This document shows positions 1 through 11,083 of a stretch of 64,000 bases of DNA, piece by piece. Every line of letters begins with the position of its first letter. Within the stretch, counting starts at the first letter, position 1. The notes under the pieces were generated by a model. That model was given only the letters and a program-made list of their open reading frames with translations, was not told the origin of the DNA and did no database searches. This DNA is from Heterobilharzia americana (Eukaryota; Platyhelminthes; Trematoda; Strigeidida; Schistosomatidae). Where the stretch lies: positions 49,633,491-49,697,490 of the forward strand of contig OX104130.1 of NCBI GenBank assembly GCA_944470555.2, given 5' to 3'. Made by a program: the position numbers and the translations under genes.

Positions 1-2526
1 CAAATGTATTTTTATTATACATTCATTAAATGTGAAAATATTTGGATTTAATCACAGATAAAATTCTTCAAAAATACAAGCGCCGTTTATATTTAACAAA
101 CTACTTATGGTAGTTGATTGCATTAAAGTCCATAAGTGAGTGCATGTTTTTCACTTGAAGTTAGCTAGATTCCTCTTGGAGTTGGTTGTCAGAATACAGA
201 AACAGAAGTGTAGTAATTTGGTTAGATTTTTCAGCCCGAACAAAGAAAAATGACTACAATACTTTACATGTATTGAGAATTATTTTAACGTTGGAGCACA
301 AACAAGCCTAAAACAAAAATTAAAGATATCGAAAGGAGTGCAATTTCAAGTTCAGAACACTAATTATCCTTGTCAGTGTGTGTGCATAATAACGATGCTC
401 ATCAGACTAATATCCGCTTGTGTAATACTCATATCTCTTTTATGTGACTTAATTTTGAACAGTGACTGATATCAATCCCCTGAAAAGTGTCTTTTGGCAG
501 TAAATTAAACAAATCAGAAGATACAATTGTTGATTATTGATTATCTTTCGAATGATTACAACATATAAACATGAATTTCTTGATTTAAAATAGATTTGTC
601 CTCTTTTAAAAACTGACAGATGCACTTTTTTAGCTAAATAATAAACAACTTGTATTCATGAGACAGTTTTTCAAGTGAATTGTTTAAAAGTAGAATGGAT
701 AACTAAGTAATTAACATGTAATGCATGAGCTCTTCCAAGTTAGCTGTGAAGTGCTTAAGCAACTTGAAATAAAAACCCAAGAACCTTCTACAGTCAACTT
801 CAATTTGGTGACACTGTGTAGAATGTAAACTCAATATAATCTATTTCCTGCACTTACAAATCTATTAAATGAGTTACATTTGAACTAGGAAAGTGCCTAC
901 TACGTTTATAATACAAAACATCAGGACAAAACTTAAAAACAGCAATTACAGAACATTTCCTTCTCCATTTTCAGTTTTCGCATCCTTAACAAAATTTCTA
1001 TTACATACTACTTTACTAAGTGCAATCAATTGGGTAATATAAGTTAAACTAAACTCATTACATATTGATACAGTATAACTTACCAATTTCCTGAAGTGAC
1101 GCTACTGAATGATACGATTATTCCACATGATATGAGTAAATTACATCCAAAACAAATGAAGAAATAATGAATTAAAAAGGTTGAAAGAATTTTTAAATAA
1201 ATGGTAATGAATTTATATTCCATTGAATTGCGATAAAGTGATGAATTAATTTGTTAAAGTTATAGAGTCATGAAACAAATAGACGCATGTTAAGTGCCCT
1301 TTAATTTTAGTGTTTTTGACTAGATATATTTATTTGTATTTGCAGAAAAAATATGTTTTTTGTATTTATCACTATTTTTTTATGCATGAATGGGAAATAC
1401 TTTATTGTCCAAGTAATTTTTAATATTCGTGCTTTGCTCGGTGTATATACTTAACCAAAGACACTTTTAACACAATATGTAATTTATCTGAGTAATAAGA
1501 GAGAATTAGTGGGTATGTTACTTCACGACGTTTGATCTAATTGCATATGTCTGTGTACGTTTATTTATCCAGAAACGCTGTTGCAGATTCTGTCTAATGC
1601 AGTTCCTACTTATAATTAAATATTTTTATTTGTCCAGATACTGTTTGAAGAATGAAAAAAGATTCAGATTTAAATTTTTCGTAAAAAAAATAAAATAAAT
1701 TAACTAAGATACACTGCAGATGTTACAAAAGAAATATTGAGTTAGAGAAGAATTATGTAGTTTACCGGTAAACAAGATCCAAGAAAAGATAAGGTTTTCA
1801 TGAAACGACAAAAGATAAAGTTAAGTTACAAAGACTTTTATAATTACTATGTTTTTACAGTACAATAAATTCAAAATAATCACTGAAACCAGATGTGTCT
1901 TGTAACTGATTATGATGTAATTTGAATGATTCCGCCAGAACTATATATTTGCTTATTTTAGGGTGAAAGATGGAAAGATGAATATTTATTCATCGTCGAA
2001 GATGCGACTCTACAACTAATGCAAAAATGAAATTTGTGCGTTTGCTAAATATTCAGCTGGTATTTTATTGAACTGAGGAGTAAAGTAAGCTGTTTTTATG
2101 CTTACGTTATTAGTTTGTTTATTTTACGTATGTTAAATTCATTTAGCTGAATAGAACGAAGATGGATGCAAGCGTGAAAATAAGTTATTCCACAGATAAG
2201 TAACTAACTATCCCAAAAAATCACTTGAATTCTTGTCGAGTTTATTCTGATTTTCTTCTAGGTACAAGTATTTGTATGCATATGTTTTCATTTCCCCCAG
2301 TGTTCGAAAATTACTTAGCCAATAAGAACTGTTTTGTTTGTTTGCAAATGATATTTTGTGTTTTGACTTTTCTTTTAAACAAAGACATAGGCGATTGTGG
2401 TTTTTCCAAAGCAGAAAGAAACCGCATTAAAGTTTTTGTGGAGTGAAAATATATATGTATCTGTCTGCGCATAATAAGGCACTTTGGATGTTAGTGTATT
2501 TTACTTTTTTTCATTTGATATTACAG
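1..2526. other. AT-rich stretch, no gene recognised
   Basis: No exon, repeat family or RNA gene could be recognised on either strand. Open frames are short and their codon content does not suggest coding. I looked for an HExxH zinc-binding exon of the downstream M8 protease on the + strand and found none; each His-Glu codon pair I found lacks the second His at the right spacing. The stretch may be intergenic, or intron of an M8 gene that starts outside the window. Confidence 0.5.
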
Positions 2527-2670
2527 CCTGTGTCTACTTGGGCTAATAGGATAAGCACGACTTATTTTACAAAAATGTTAATGAGCAGCCGACCTAGATC
2601 TCTGTTTGCCTGCACCCAACAAAGTGAAACATCAACAAGCTTGAAGGAAAAAAAACAGCACTACGTCTGA
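2527..2670 (+). CDS. possible 3'-terminal exon, unknown gene
   Basis: An open frame of 47 codons follows a good-looking splice acceptor (T-rich tract ending ATTACAG at 2526) and ends in TGA. It is basic and Ser/Thr-rich (SSRPRSLF near the middle, KEKKQHYV at the end) and has no recognised domain. An AATAAA lies at about 2947-2952, roughly 280 bases downstream, and could be a polyadenylation signal. There is no similarity to known families that I can name. It may be a chance open frame after a T-rich stretch. Confidence 0.2.
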   Translation, partial: PVSTWANRISTTYFTKMLMSSRPRSLFACTQQSETSTSLKEKKQHYV

Positions 2671-5600
2671 AATTAAAACTATTGTCTCTAAGCCCTTATT
2701 TCAGCAACTTCGTTATCCGGTTATTTCCGTTGAAAGTAATACAACGTAACTGTGTGATTAGTTTCACCATGGAACTGTGCATACTATTCTTTCTATATGG
2801 TGATAGTTTTTAGTAGTTTTTGATCTTGACTGTGTGGTAAATTTTACCAGCAAGATGAGTCAGCTTACTCATTCTTTTTTCACTGTAGTAGATGACTTGA
2901 CTGGATTCTGGCTTTAACAAATCAAAAGGTGGAACAAAACATTTTTAATAAAGCGAAATGAAAAAGCTAATTACAAGTACATAATGACTCGAAAGTCTAT
3001 AAGTATGAATAGTTAGAAGCAAAATTGCGATTACAAGGAAAAAAGTTATAAAAATGATTGGTTGCTTGTGAGTTGTATTTTATTCTGATGCGCCACAGAT
3101 TTCAGTAGACTCTAAAATAGAAATAGAAAACGATTTTTTGTGCAACTGTTCTAAGTACATTTCATTAACTCACTGGATTGACGGAATTCTAGAATTGAGA
3201 TAAGTCTCCCTGTGAGATTCCGAGGCAATCAATTAATATATGCACCGGACAGAAGCCCACCAGAACGGAACACTAGGTAATCAGATGTACGTTATATCTC
3301 CGCACTAACAATAACAGTGGCAACATTTATATAGAAAATGAGATTGAGTAACTTTGTTTTATTAGATGTTAAGAAAAATGTACTAAGTGGGGAAAATGAC
3401 ATAAAGAAACATAATTTCTAATTTAAAGATATATATAATAATATTCACTTTATTTCAGACAGCATGTATTATACAGTACAGAATTTTCAGCTCGGAATAT
3501 TTGAACACATTCGTTTTCAAAAAGAATAATTATGATATCTGCATAGTGTTAATAATAACAGCATCGAAGAAATAAGCGTGAAGCAGGTAGCTAGCGTTAC
3601 TTTAGCATCTGTTCTACGTTTGGAAATGAACATAGAATTGGATATAATTTTGATGGTAGCAGTTCAGTTAGCCAGCACAAGAATTCACAATCCCATACAG
3701 GTATCTTAGGAATAGCAATGTGGTGTATTTTTGAGCATTTATAAATCCCTTTCCAACCGGTAGAACGCTTTTTCTTTGTTTTGTTCTTAGCCTGGGAAAC
3801 GAAAGTCTGAAAACATTTTAAAAACATGCAAGAGTAAATGATGCCCTTAGAAGACATTTGAAAGATTAAAACAAACTGAAGGGAAAGAATTTGATGGGAT
3901 ATAGTTGGTAGAAAATGCTTTGGTAGCCCAAGATTTGAGCTAAACTAACTGCATCAGTTTTCCTACCGTAAAGTTTCATTGAAATAAAATAATATGAATT
4001 CAGCTCCCAGAATCGAACTATACATATTGACTAAATATGGCTAGCTGACTTGCGTAAACCAGTGTGCCTAAAACAGAACAACCAATTCGAAAATGGTTAA
4101 CAGGTTCCACTGCGCACAGTGAAATTCCGTTAGTTCATAACGCCTTGTGGTCTTGGCTGATAGGTGGTTGTGACGAAAACCCTGTCTAGCAGTTCAAAAT
4201 ACACTCAGATGTAGTAAACGTCAACGTGGACCGTGTAATTTATAAATCATCTGCAAAATGGTAATCCTTTTTCTGCTGATTATTGATGACATAATACCAA
4301 TTTATTAGGCTTCTATTGGGCCTACAGAAATGATATGCACACAAAGAGGTAATAAAACTGTAGGTGTCAGCAAGAATCAGTATCATCCACATGGTTGCTT
4401 ATATACTCAAAAATCGACCAGTGTTTCTTTGAACCTACTGACACAGGAAGTAGAAACCTATAAATACTGGAGTATCAAACAACCGAGCATTGAATGCAAA
4501 AGTTGGAATGTCAGATTAGTATTTTTCTAGTGATCACAACATACACCTGGTTGTCACACGATTGGATCATGAATCGGGTATCTCTGCAGTTTCCGACTGA
4601 TGTATTAAATAAAGCCTTCCACTTTTGTTTCAGGTATTTGTATAAGAAGGCGAACGGAAGACGACGGATAGTGAGCTCGCTCTTCCAGCCACAATTGTAG
4701 TTAAACAATTTTCAATAAGAATCCATTCTTCAGCCGTAACATCTTTCAAACGTAGCACTGTAGTGAAAATCTTAATATATTCTAGGTTTAAACGCTTTTC
4801 CCGAAATTTGGTCTTTATACAATGATTTATTTCTCATGGAATTTTCCCCTGACTTAACAAGAACTTCGTGACAATCTGAATCCATACACCAGTAGATTTA
4901 AAATGTTTCCTCAATACAGCTTTCTCAGTAACCCAAAGTAACCATAAAACTTGAAGTTGTTATTTCTTCAGTCACTTTAACCAATTTTAGTAGTTTGTCC
5001 TGGCTTAGATGTTCTCTATTGCACGTTATAACCGACTTATCATTGTGCCATTCAATACAATATTGTACGACGACATGTTTTCTGTAGCAAATAACAGAAA
5101 TCTATTGAAGTATTGATTATATCCATGAAAAATTTGTGCATTGTGGAAAAAATCAATTCGTTAGAAATATATTTTTAATGGATGTTTACACACAGCAATG
5201 TTGTTTAGTTTTCGAATATAGTACTGGAGAAAAACAATGAAAAACCTACAAAATAAAAATACGATATATATAAACTCTATCCGTAAATGTTTGAACAAAT
5301 AAATCCAACAACTGATGTGATCACGGGCAGTAATTTAGCTCAAATATTGCCAAAACTAAATAAAATCATTGTGTATAAACATTCACTAAAAATATATTTC
5401 TATTGAAGTATTCTGTGAAGTAACAATCGTTCATAATTTCTCTACATCAAACTTGGTAGTAAGACTAAAAGAGGCATATTCCAGTTTCATATGTCATATT
5501 ACTACTTCACTCTTGTCCATTACGATGAAGGGTGAACTTTCTCTTTCCAGGAGGATGTTAAGCGAATTTCATTCGTTCATCACTTGTTGCTGAGCTTGGA

Positions 5601-6172
5601 AAACAATCGAAAATTCACGTACGAATAATATAACGCGTAACCCACCTAATCGGATACTACAAGATGTGAAAAGTTGTGGGACACAATAATTTTAGCATCA
5701 TTCATATAAAGTTAGCCAACTGGAAGTACGCTAACGTCATAGTAATATGACTGCATTCACTCTTTGAGTACAACTTTCATTTTCTGTCACATAAGGCTTT
5801 TCATATTTTACAGTTTTGCAATGTATTCGATGAGCCTCTAGTTGCATGGCGGTTGAATCGACTGGTATCTTCGATGTAGGTGAATACAGTCTTTTCCAAG
5901 ATGATGCAAGAGTGTTGCGCGAAAAATGCATGTAAAAAATATCATCAGGCCAACCCATCGTGCATAAAATTCCACAAACTTCGTTTAGATAAAGCGATTT
6001 GAGCGTAATTCAGTAAAAACTGCACTTCTATGCATGATGAGAAAATTCGGAAAAGCCAATGAATGGGTTCTGATATTGGTGTGCAATATTTTAGTTGGTA
6101 AATCGCTTTCAGCTATTTGATGGTGAAATCAATTCAGCTTTAAAGAACAGACTTCACAATTTTGCCTTTCAG
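2671..6172. other. no gene recognised (intergenic or intron)
   Basis: Several open frames of 60-90 codons occur on both strands but none shows a family signature, a start context or good splice borders. The stretch ends at the polypyrimidine/AG acceptor (TTTGCCTTTCAG) of the first visible M8 exon, so at least its last part is probably intron of that gene. Confidence 0.45.
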
Positions 6173-6377
6173 AAATAAAAGTATTCTTCCATATTGCGAC
6201 AACATACAGCACATAGTTTGCAGAGATTCACAATCATATGGCAGTTGTGTTGTGGCAAAATACGCAGATGAGCTTCCAAAAATGGATCAGTTCTTTACTA
6301 AGGATTCATTTGCAGGGGGAGATGCACGCTACTACGGAGGAGCTGATTGGTATAGAAATAAATGCCCAACCTACCAG
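6173..6377 (+). CDS. M8 protease exon a (YCD...YYGG...KCP)
   Basis: The acceptor is TTTGCCTTTCAG and the donor CAG/GTAAGT. The exon starts with one base completing a codon, then reads 68 codons and ends on a full codon. It contains PYCDNIQHIVC, YGSCVVAKY, a PKMDQFF stretch and YYGGADWYRNKCP, in the order seen in animal invadolysins just after the catalytic half. It is present only once in the window; the duplicated copy of this gene lacks it. Confidence 0.78.
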
Positions 6378-9300
6378 GTAAGTTGAGAAATACTATTTGG
6401 ATGCACCATTGGTGGACGGAAAAGTGACCAGTCTATAGGGCAACTTAGCCCTGGTGGATGCAAATGCATTTATGTTACAGGAAATCATGTATAGGGCATA
6501 TGTAGACCATTCGAAATGAAGCTGAGTTAGGAAAACTGCTGTCATATTAGTATATGAAAAGAAACAGTAAGGCATTTGTACATCTAGGCAATTCCTATAT
6601 ATTTGTTGAAAGATTAATCAACGCATTCCACTACTATACTCTTATCTGAACAAGCCAAAATGACGATTCACAAATGTAGCTCTATCCATCTTCCTGCCAA
6701 GTATATTTATACTGATATGTTTGAGATCTATAAGAACAGACTGACAAGCATCAAGGACTCTAGCTAAAATGTTTTTCTTAAGTAGCAGACATTATAAAAA
6801 GAGATTTTGTACTCCAGAACATCATAATCATTTCTGAGCATAACTCAGTAAGATGTCGATTGTTCATCTGAACTAAACAGAACAAACTGAAAAATGTCTT
6901 ATGAACAGCACGTTATCATTCAATTAAATGACTTTTGACTTTAAAAGATATTTTTTACAGCCTCTATCCGGCCTCGGAGACTATCAAGTGAACTCTTTCT
7001 GTAAAGAAGAAAATTCTGCAAAGTCTGGTAAATATTTTGACAAAACCTTATCCCTTTTATGCATGAAGCCAAAAGCTTATGATTATTACAATAATTGATC
7101 TTATATTATATACTAGACTGGGTGTGATCATTTTAGCGAAATCTAGTAAATGGATATCACCCATTCGTAAATTCATTTGGGATGTGTATAGAAAACGAAT
7201 CAGTGTGCTCTGCTTTGATAATCATGAACTCTGAAGTTATTTTAGTCTTTTTCCACTTATTTGGAAACTTCAGGTTACTTTCGATTACTTTCTGTGAAAA
7301 ATGAGACATAGCCGATAAGTAAGGGCTACAAGGTTATATTAGACTTCAAACAGTCACTTTTCTGATGTGATTTCCGTCTCTGTGATAACATCACCGTGAG
7401 TCTCGATGAGACAAGTGATTTTCCGCCGATCTTTGCAAGCTCTGATATAAAGAAGAGAAAAATATTCATGTATTTTGCACACCCCAGAAGAGTTGAAACT
7501 CTTTGGGCCTTCGCAGCTGAGTACAGATTACACTGGCTATATATATACAGAATACATGTAGGAGTCATTAGACACTCAATACTTCACAAAGCCAGTTAAA
7601 CAATAACTCATGTATGTGTGAATTGTTTCTTAATTATCAGTTGTTCAGTTGATATCTTCATAAATAAGTACAGGGAATATTTTTTGTTTAGAATATAGTC
7701 TTCCATTGTTTTCCATTCTGTATAACCGCGATGACTGCAAAATTATGTGCGATTTATCATGATGTGGAAGCAATACTTCTGCAATTTTTTACTGTTTGTG
7801 CACAGAAGGAGAAGGGAGCAATAAGCAGAATTCATATTTATACCGAGTGATGATTGAAGGTGAAGTGAGAATTTGAACCGTGGTAGGATTGAACCAGCGA
7901 CTGCCGGGTTTCCAGCCCAGTGCTCTACCATCTGAGCCATGAGGTCTGACTACTTGCCAGATTTTATTTCATTTCCATCATAAAGGGCTATTTCGCCCGG
8001 CTACAATGTGAATTCATAACGCGTTTCCACCGCTTAACCGCATTCACACTGGCCGCCTAGTCAGGATTTCTCATTCCAATCTCAACCTAACTGAATTAGA
8101 GAAAGGGAGCATCATATTGATTATCATTTGACTATGTGTGATTTGGAAGACTAGTAGTCACATTGGATGATGATTGAGAATTCATATTTCTGTAGCAGTA
8201 TTGATTTCTTGAAGAGATACAAAAGACTTATTTGATGCGGAATATTATCTCACACTGACAATAGTTACCTTGTTTACTTTGATTCCAGAGGTCGTTTTGA
8301 TCCCTACTCTACGCCTATAATTTCTATGATTCTCTTCATTATGATTTATTTTAATGCATCAACAGTGGAAACACATTCCATAAAATATCCGACTGTTGAG
8401 TGCCTGTAAATTCACCAGTTCCCTGCTGGGTGACACACTAATCAGCATGTCACTGAGTCTCAGTGTAGAACCAATTTGTGTCACATTTCTAATTTCATTC
8501 TACCTAACATTAACACAGTTCTATCCATACTCAGTTATTTGATTGAATTTACACCGGAATATTTAGGGGCTTTACACTAGTAATTACAACAATTTTACGA
8601 CCCAAATTTTCAGGAAAGTATAAGAATGATTACCTACAATCATATGGAAAATTAGGTATGTGTGTAACTCATGGAAGAAGACCTTGGTCATTTACTGAAC
8701 CTCCGTATTTGTATACATTGGGCGATAATGTAAAGGGGACTTGTCATAAGGTTAGTTGGATCTTTCGTTTATATACGTCACTAACATAATAGTGTTGCGA
8801 ATTTTCATTTTTTCTTTGATCTTTTTTTGAAGTGGGCAGAACTAAGGTTGAGTTGATAATGAGTAGGGAAAAAAATGAACAAATGGTAAAAAACAAACTA
8901 ACCGTGTCATAAAACCATATAGATAAGAGAACATAACTGAAGATAATCATAGACTGAGAAGTAATATAAATTTTCTACACTCACCCCTAAGCATACAATT
9001 TAAATATGAGCTCTCGAAACCCGCGAACGTGAAGACAAAGCTGAAAGTAAACTGTTGAATTTGTGAAGTCAGTAAGCAACGTGAAAATAATAATAGTAAT
9101 AATAAAATTAATGATGATAATGTGAGAACGATTATAGCTCGAAGAAACACCGGCTAGATAAGAACAGTGACCGTTCTCCCTCAGAACCCCATACTTCACT
9201 TACTCAGCCACGAAAATCAAACTACAAATACCGGCCTAAAACTGTGAGCGAGACACTTCAATCGACAACAAGAAGGTCAAATTTCAGGTCATCAGGACAA

Positions 9301-11083
9301 GCAGTCGAAATAAATATGGTGACAGTGACGAAGCTTTGATGGAAACAATCACACACAAGCCGATCAGGACAAGCTACCAAACAAATTGTGGAGAAAACGG
9401 TATGGCTCACTTCTTACTGGAGTCTATGCTGATGATGGTGCCTTGGATGACAATGAAAGCATCATGAATGAACCATCCAGCCTACAGAACTCGAAGCCAG
9501 CAAAACAAAATGTATCGTTTATATGGTGCTTTCATGAACATATAAAAACACTAGTTTAAAAGTTAACTACTTATTTTGACTAGCAAACTGTAGGATAAAT
9601 TGTCCACTATGGTTTTTGTTGACCACACATTGACATAAAACAAAAACTGGAATCGAAAACGTCTACCTTAGCGGTTGACTTAAACTGCTGATTTCCATTT
9701 AGGCCGCTTCCCACCAGTCCTGAAAATAATTTCTGTAGTAGCAAATGTTTGTAACCTTGGTGAAAGTCATGTTCCACCATTGAAGATGACTGGACGACTG
9801 TCTTCGAAATAACCTCGTTTAGTTCTCGGAAAAAATATCCCTACAAGATGTTTGTATGAGCACAACCGTCAATAATCATTATTTCTGGATATTTACAATG
9901 CCACTGCAAAATCATGTAAATGATCAATTTAAAGTGAGAATGTCTTCAAATATTACTGACTTTTGCACATTTTCAGCAAAATTGTACCAAGTTCTGTGGT
10001 ACAACTGTCAGGATGACTCTTAGGTGAAATAAACTGTCTGACTTGTTTTGGAATACATAACATAACGAATCTCTTGTTGCTTCGGTTACCGTACAGTATA
10101 TATCTTATTTCCATTCAAAAGCCAATTAAGATAGAAGTACAGTCTCTATATTATATAAGACATTTCAAAAGATTTCTGCAACAATGATTCAGTTGTTGTA
10201 TCAGCGTTTCGGATTTCTTTCAGATATACTCACCATATATGAATAGGTCAAGCTACGGCAACTCAGAACTTCATTTACACCCATTCACTGATCACCTGAA
10301 CCATTCTGCTCACTGACATTTCTTGTCTAGAGGGCAGTTAATACTCACCTTTGCAAACAATTCTAAAAGGAAAGAGGCCCACAGCAAACAAGTAATACTG
10401 AACAGTTTTGAGGAGAATAGTGATGAATTGAGGAAGTGTTATCATCTTAAGGTATGAACGTGAATTATAGTCATCAAAAAACATAAAACTTTGTTGTCTA
10501 GATGTGGATAGTTGGTTGAATTATTTTAATTTCAAACAATTATCTCATGGCCCACATCCAGTTTCACCTATTTCGTCCTGTGCTATGTTGTAACACCATA
10601 TGCTCTTACACATGTTGATTACAGACTAGTAAACAGATGTTTACTGGATCAGGTCGTATTGTTGTGACACATTGAGAAGTTCTATAAGGAGAAAAGGCCG
10701 AGTTGAAGATGCTTTTTTCGAGGTTATTTAGTTTGAAAAATAAGAATATGCTGAACAAAATTCTACCAGGCTGACTGAAGTTTGTTTCCTATCTACTTAT
10801 TCAAATATTTCGCAATTAAATGTGCACAGTAAATTATCGTACATCTTTCAACAACTGTTTTTACTTTGGATTTATTTAGTCTTCACTATATGGAATGTAA
10901 AACTTTTTAATATCAAAATATTTTTATTAGTACAAGTGTTCAAACGATGGTCTTGAAATTGACTTCAAAGGAACGACTGTCAAATGTCCACAAGCTGGGG
11001 GAGAGAATGAATTCTCATTCCATAATGATAACAAACAGTACAATATATCCATTATTTGTCCTTCATTCGAAAGTGTGTGTAAG
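6173..11083 (+). CDS. leishmanolysin/invadolysin-like metallopeptidase (M8), C-terminal part
   Basis: Four exons (6173-6377, 6961-7027, 8614-8750, 10931-11083) join without a stop into about 187 codons. All borders are GT/AG and the phases fit: exon 2 ends after one base of a Gly codon that exon 3 completes. The product matches the Cys-rich C-terminal domain of peptidase family M8: a PYCD..C segment, YYGG followed by KCP, an NSFC segment, then KGTTVKCPQAGG and IICPSFESVC. M8 enzymes are zinc endopeptidases (HExxH plus a distal His), usually secreted or surface-bound; in schistosomes the family is expanded and members occur in larval secretions. The catalytic exon is not in the window, nor is a terminal exon with a stop, so the gene is partial at both ends as seen here. 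Introns are 583, 1586 and 2180 bases; the second carries a tRNA-like SINE. The last two exons lie in the large duplicated block. Confidence 0.8.
6961..7027 (+). CDS. M8 protease exon b (NSFC)
   Basis: A 67-base exon between a TTTTTTACAG acceptor and a CTG/GTAAAT donor. It reads 22 codons including GDYQVNSFC, then leaves one base (G). That base plus the first two bases of the next exon gives Gly, so the frame is kept. It corresponds to the Gly/Asn-Cys segment after KCP in M8 proteins. It is absent from the duplicated copy. Confidence 0.7.
7028..8613. other. M8 intron, with duplication breakpoint
   Basis: Intron between exons b and c. Apart from the tRNA-like SINE segment at 7875-7946, nothing is recognised. 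The start of the large direct duplication falls inside it at about 7793. Confidence 0.6.
7875..7946 (-). repeat. tRNA-derived SINE segment (tRNA-Ser-like)
   Basis: Read on the - strand this is tRNA-like: a box A match (TGGCTCAGATGG), a perfect 4-bp D stem (GCTC/GAGC), a 5-bp anticodon stem with one wobble, a 7-base loop CTGGAAA (anticodon GGA if functional) and a box B match (GGTTCAATCC). The T stem and acceptor stem contain mismatches and the 3' end is wrong for a working tRNA, so I call it the head of a SINE. It lies in an M8 intron, antisense to the gene, about 80 bases from the left border of the large duplication. Confidence 0.6.
8614..8750 (+). CDS. M8 protease exon c (YGKLGMCV)
   Basis: The acceptor is AAATTTTCAG and the donor AAG/GTTAGT. 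The exon encodes YGKLGMCVTHG, a Trp/Pro-rich middle (PWSFTEPPYLYTLGD) and KGTCHK. The first two bases complete the split Gly codon from exon b. The Cys pair fits the disulfide-rich C-terminal domain. An identical exon sits at 42166-42302. Confidence 0.78.
8751..10930. other. M8 intron between exons c and d
   Basis: AT-rich intron with a (AAT)n-like run at about 9085-9120, which resembles the tail of an RTE-type LINE. Beside it is a slightly more GC-rich stretch (9150-9540) that may be a decayed repeat. No coding family is recognised. It is repeated unchanged at 42303-44482. Confidence 0.5.
10931..11083 (+). CDS. M8 protease exon d (KCPQAGG...IICPSFESVC)
   Basis: The acceptor is TTTTTATTAG and the donor AAG/GTGAGC. 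The 51 codons begin YKCSNDGLEIDFKG, continue with TVKCPQAGG and end IICPSFESVCK. Spacing and Cys pattern match the last conserved block of animal M8 proteins (C...G, then CP.....C near the C-terminus). A further, unidentified exon should carry the stop codon. An identical exon sits at 44483-44635. Confidence 0.8.

Noticed and set aside
7875..7946. Functional tRNA-Ser gene
   Set aside because: The T stem and acceptor stem have mismatches and there is no clean terminator. The tRNA-like segment is better explained as a SINE head.
10560..10600. GGACGAAAT on the - strand, suggesting a second hammerhead ribozyme
   Set aside because: No CTGANGA core at the required distance upstream; only the 3' half-motif is present. 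The same holds at the copy near 44110.
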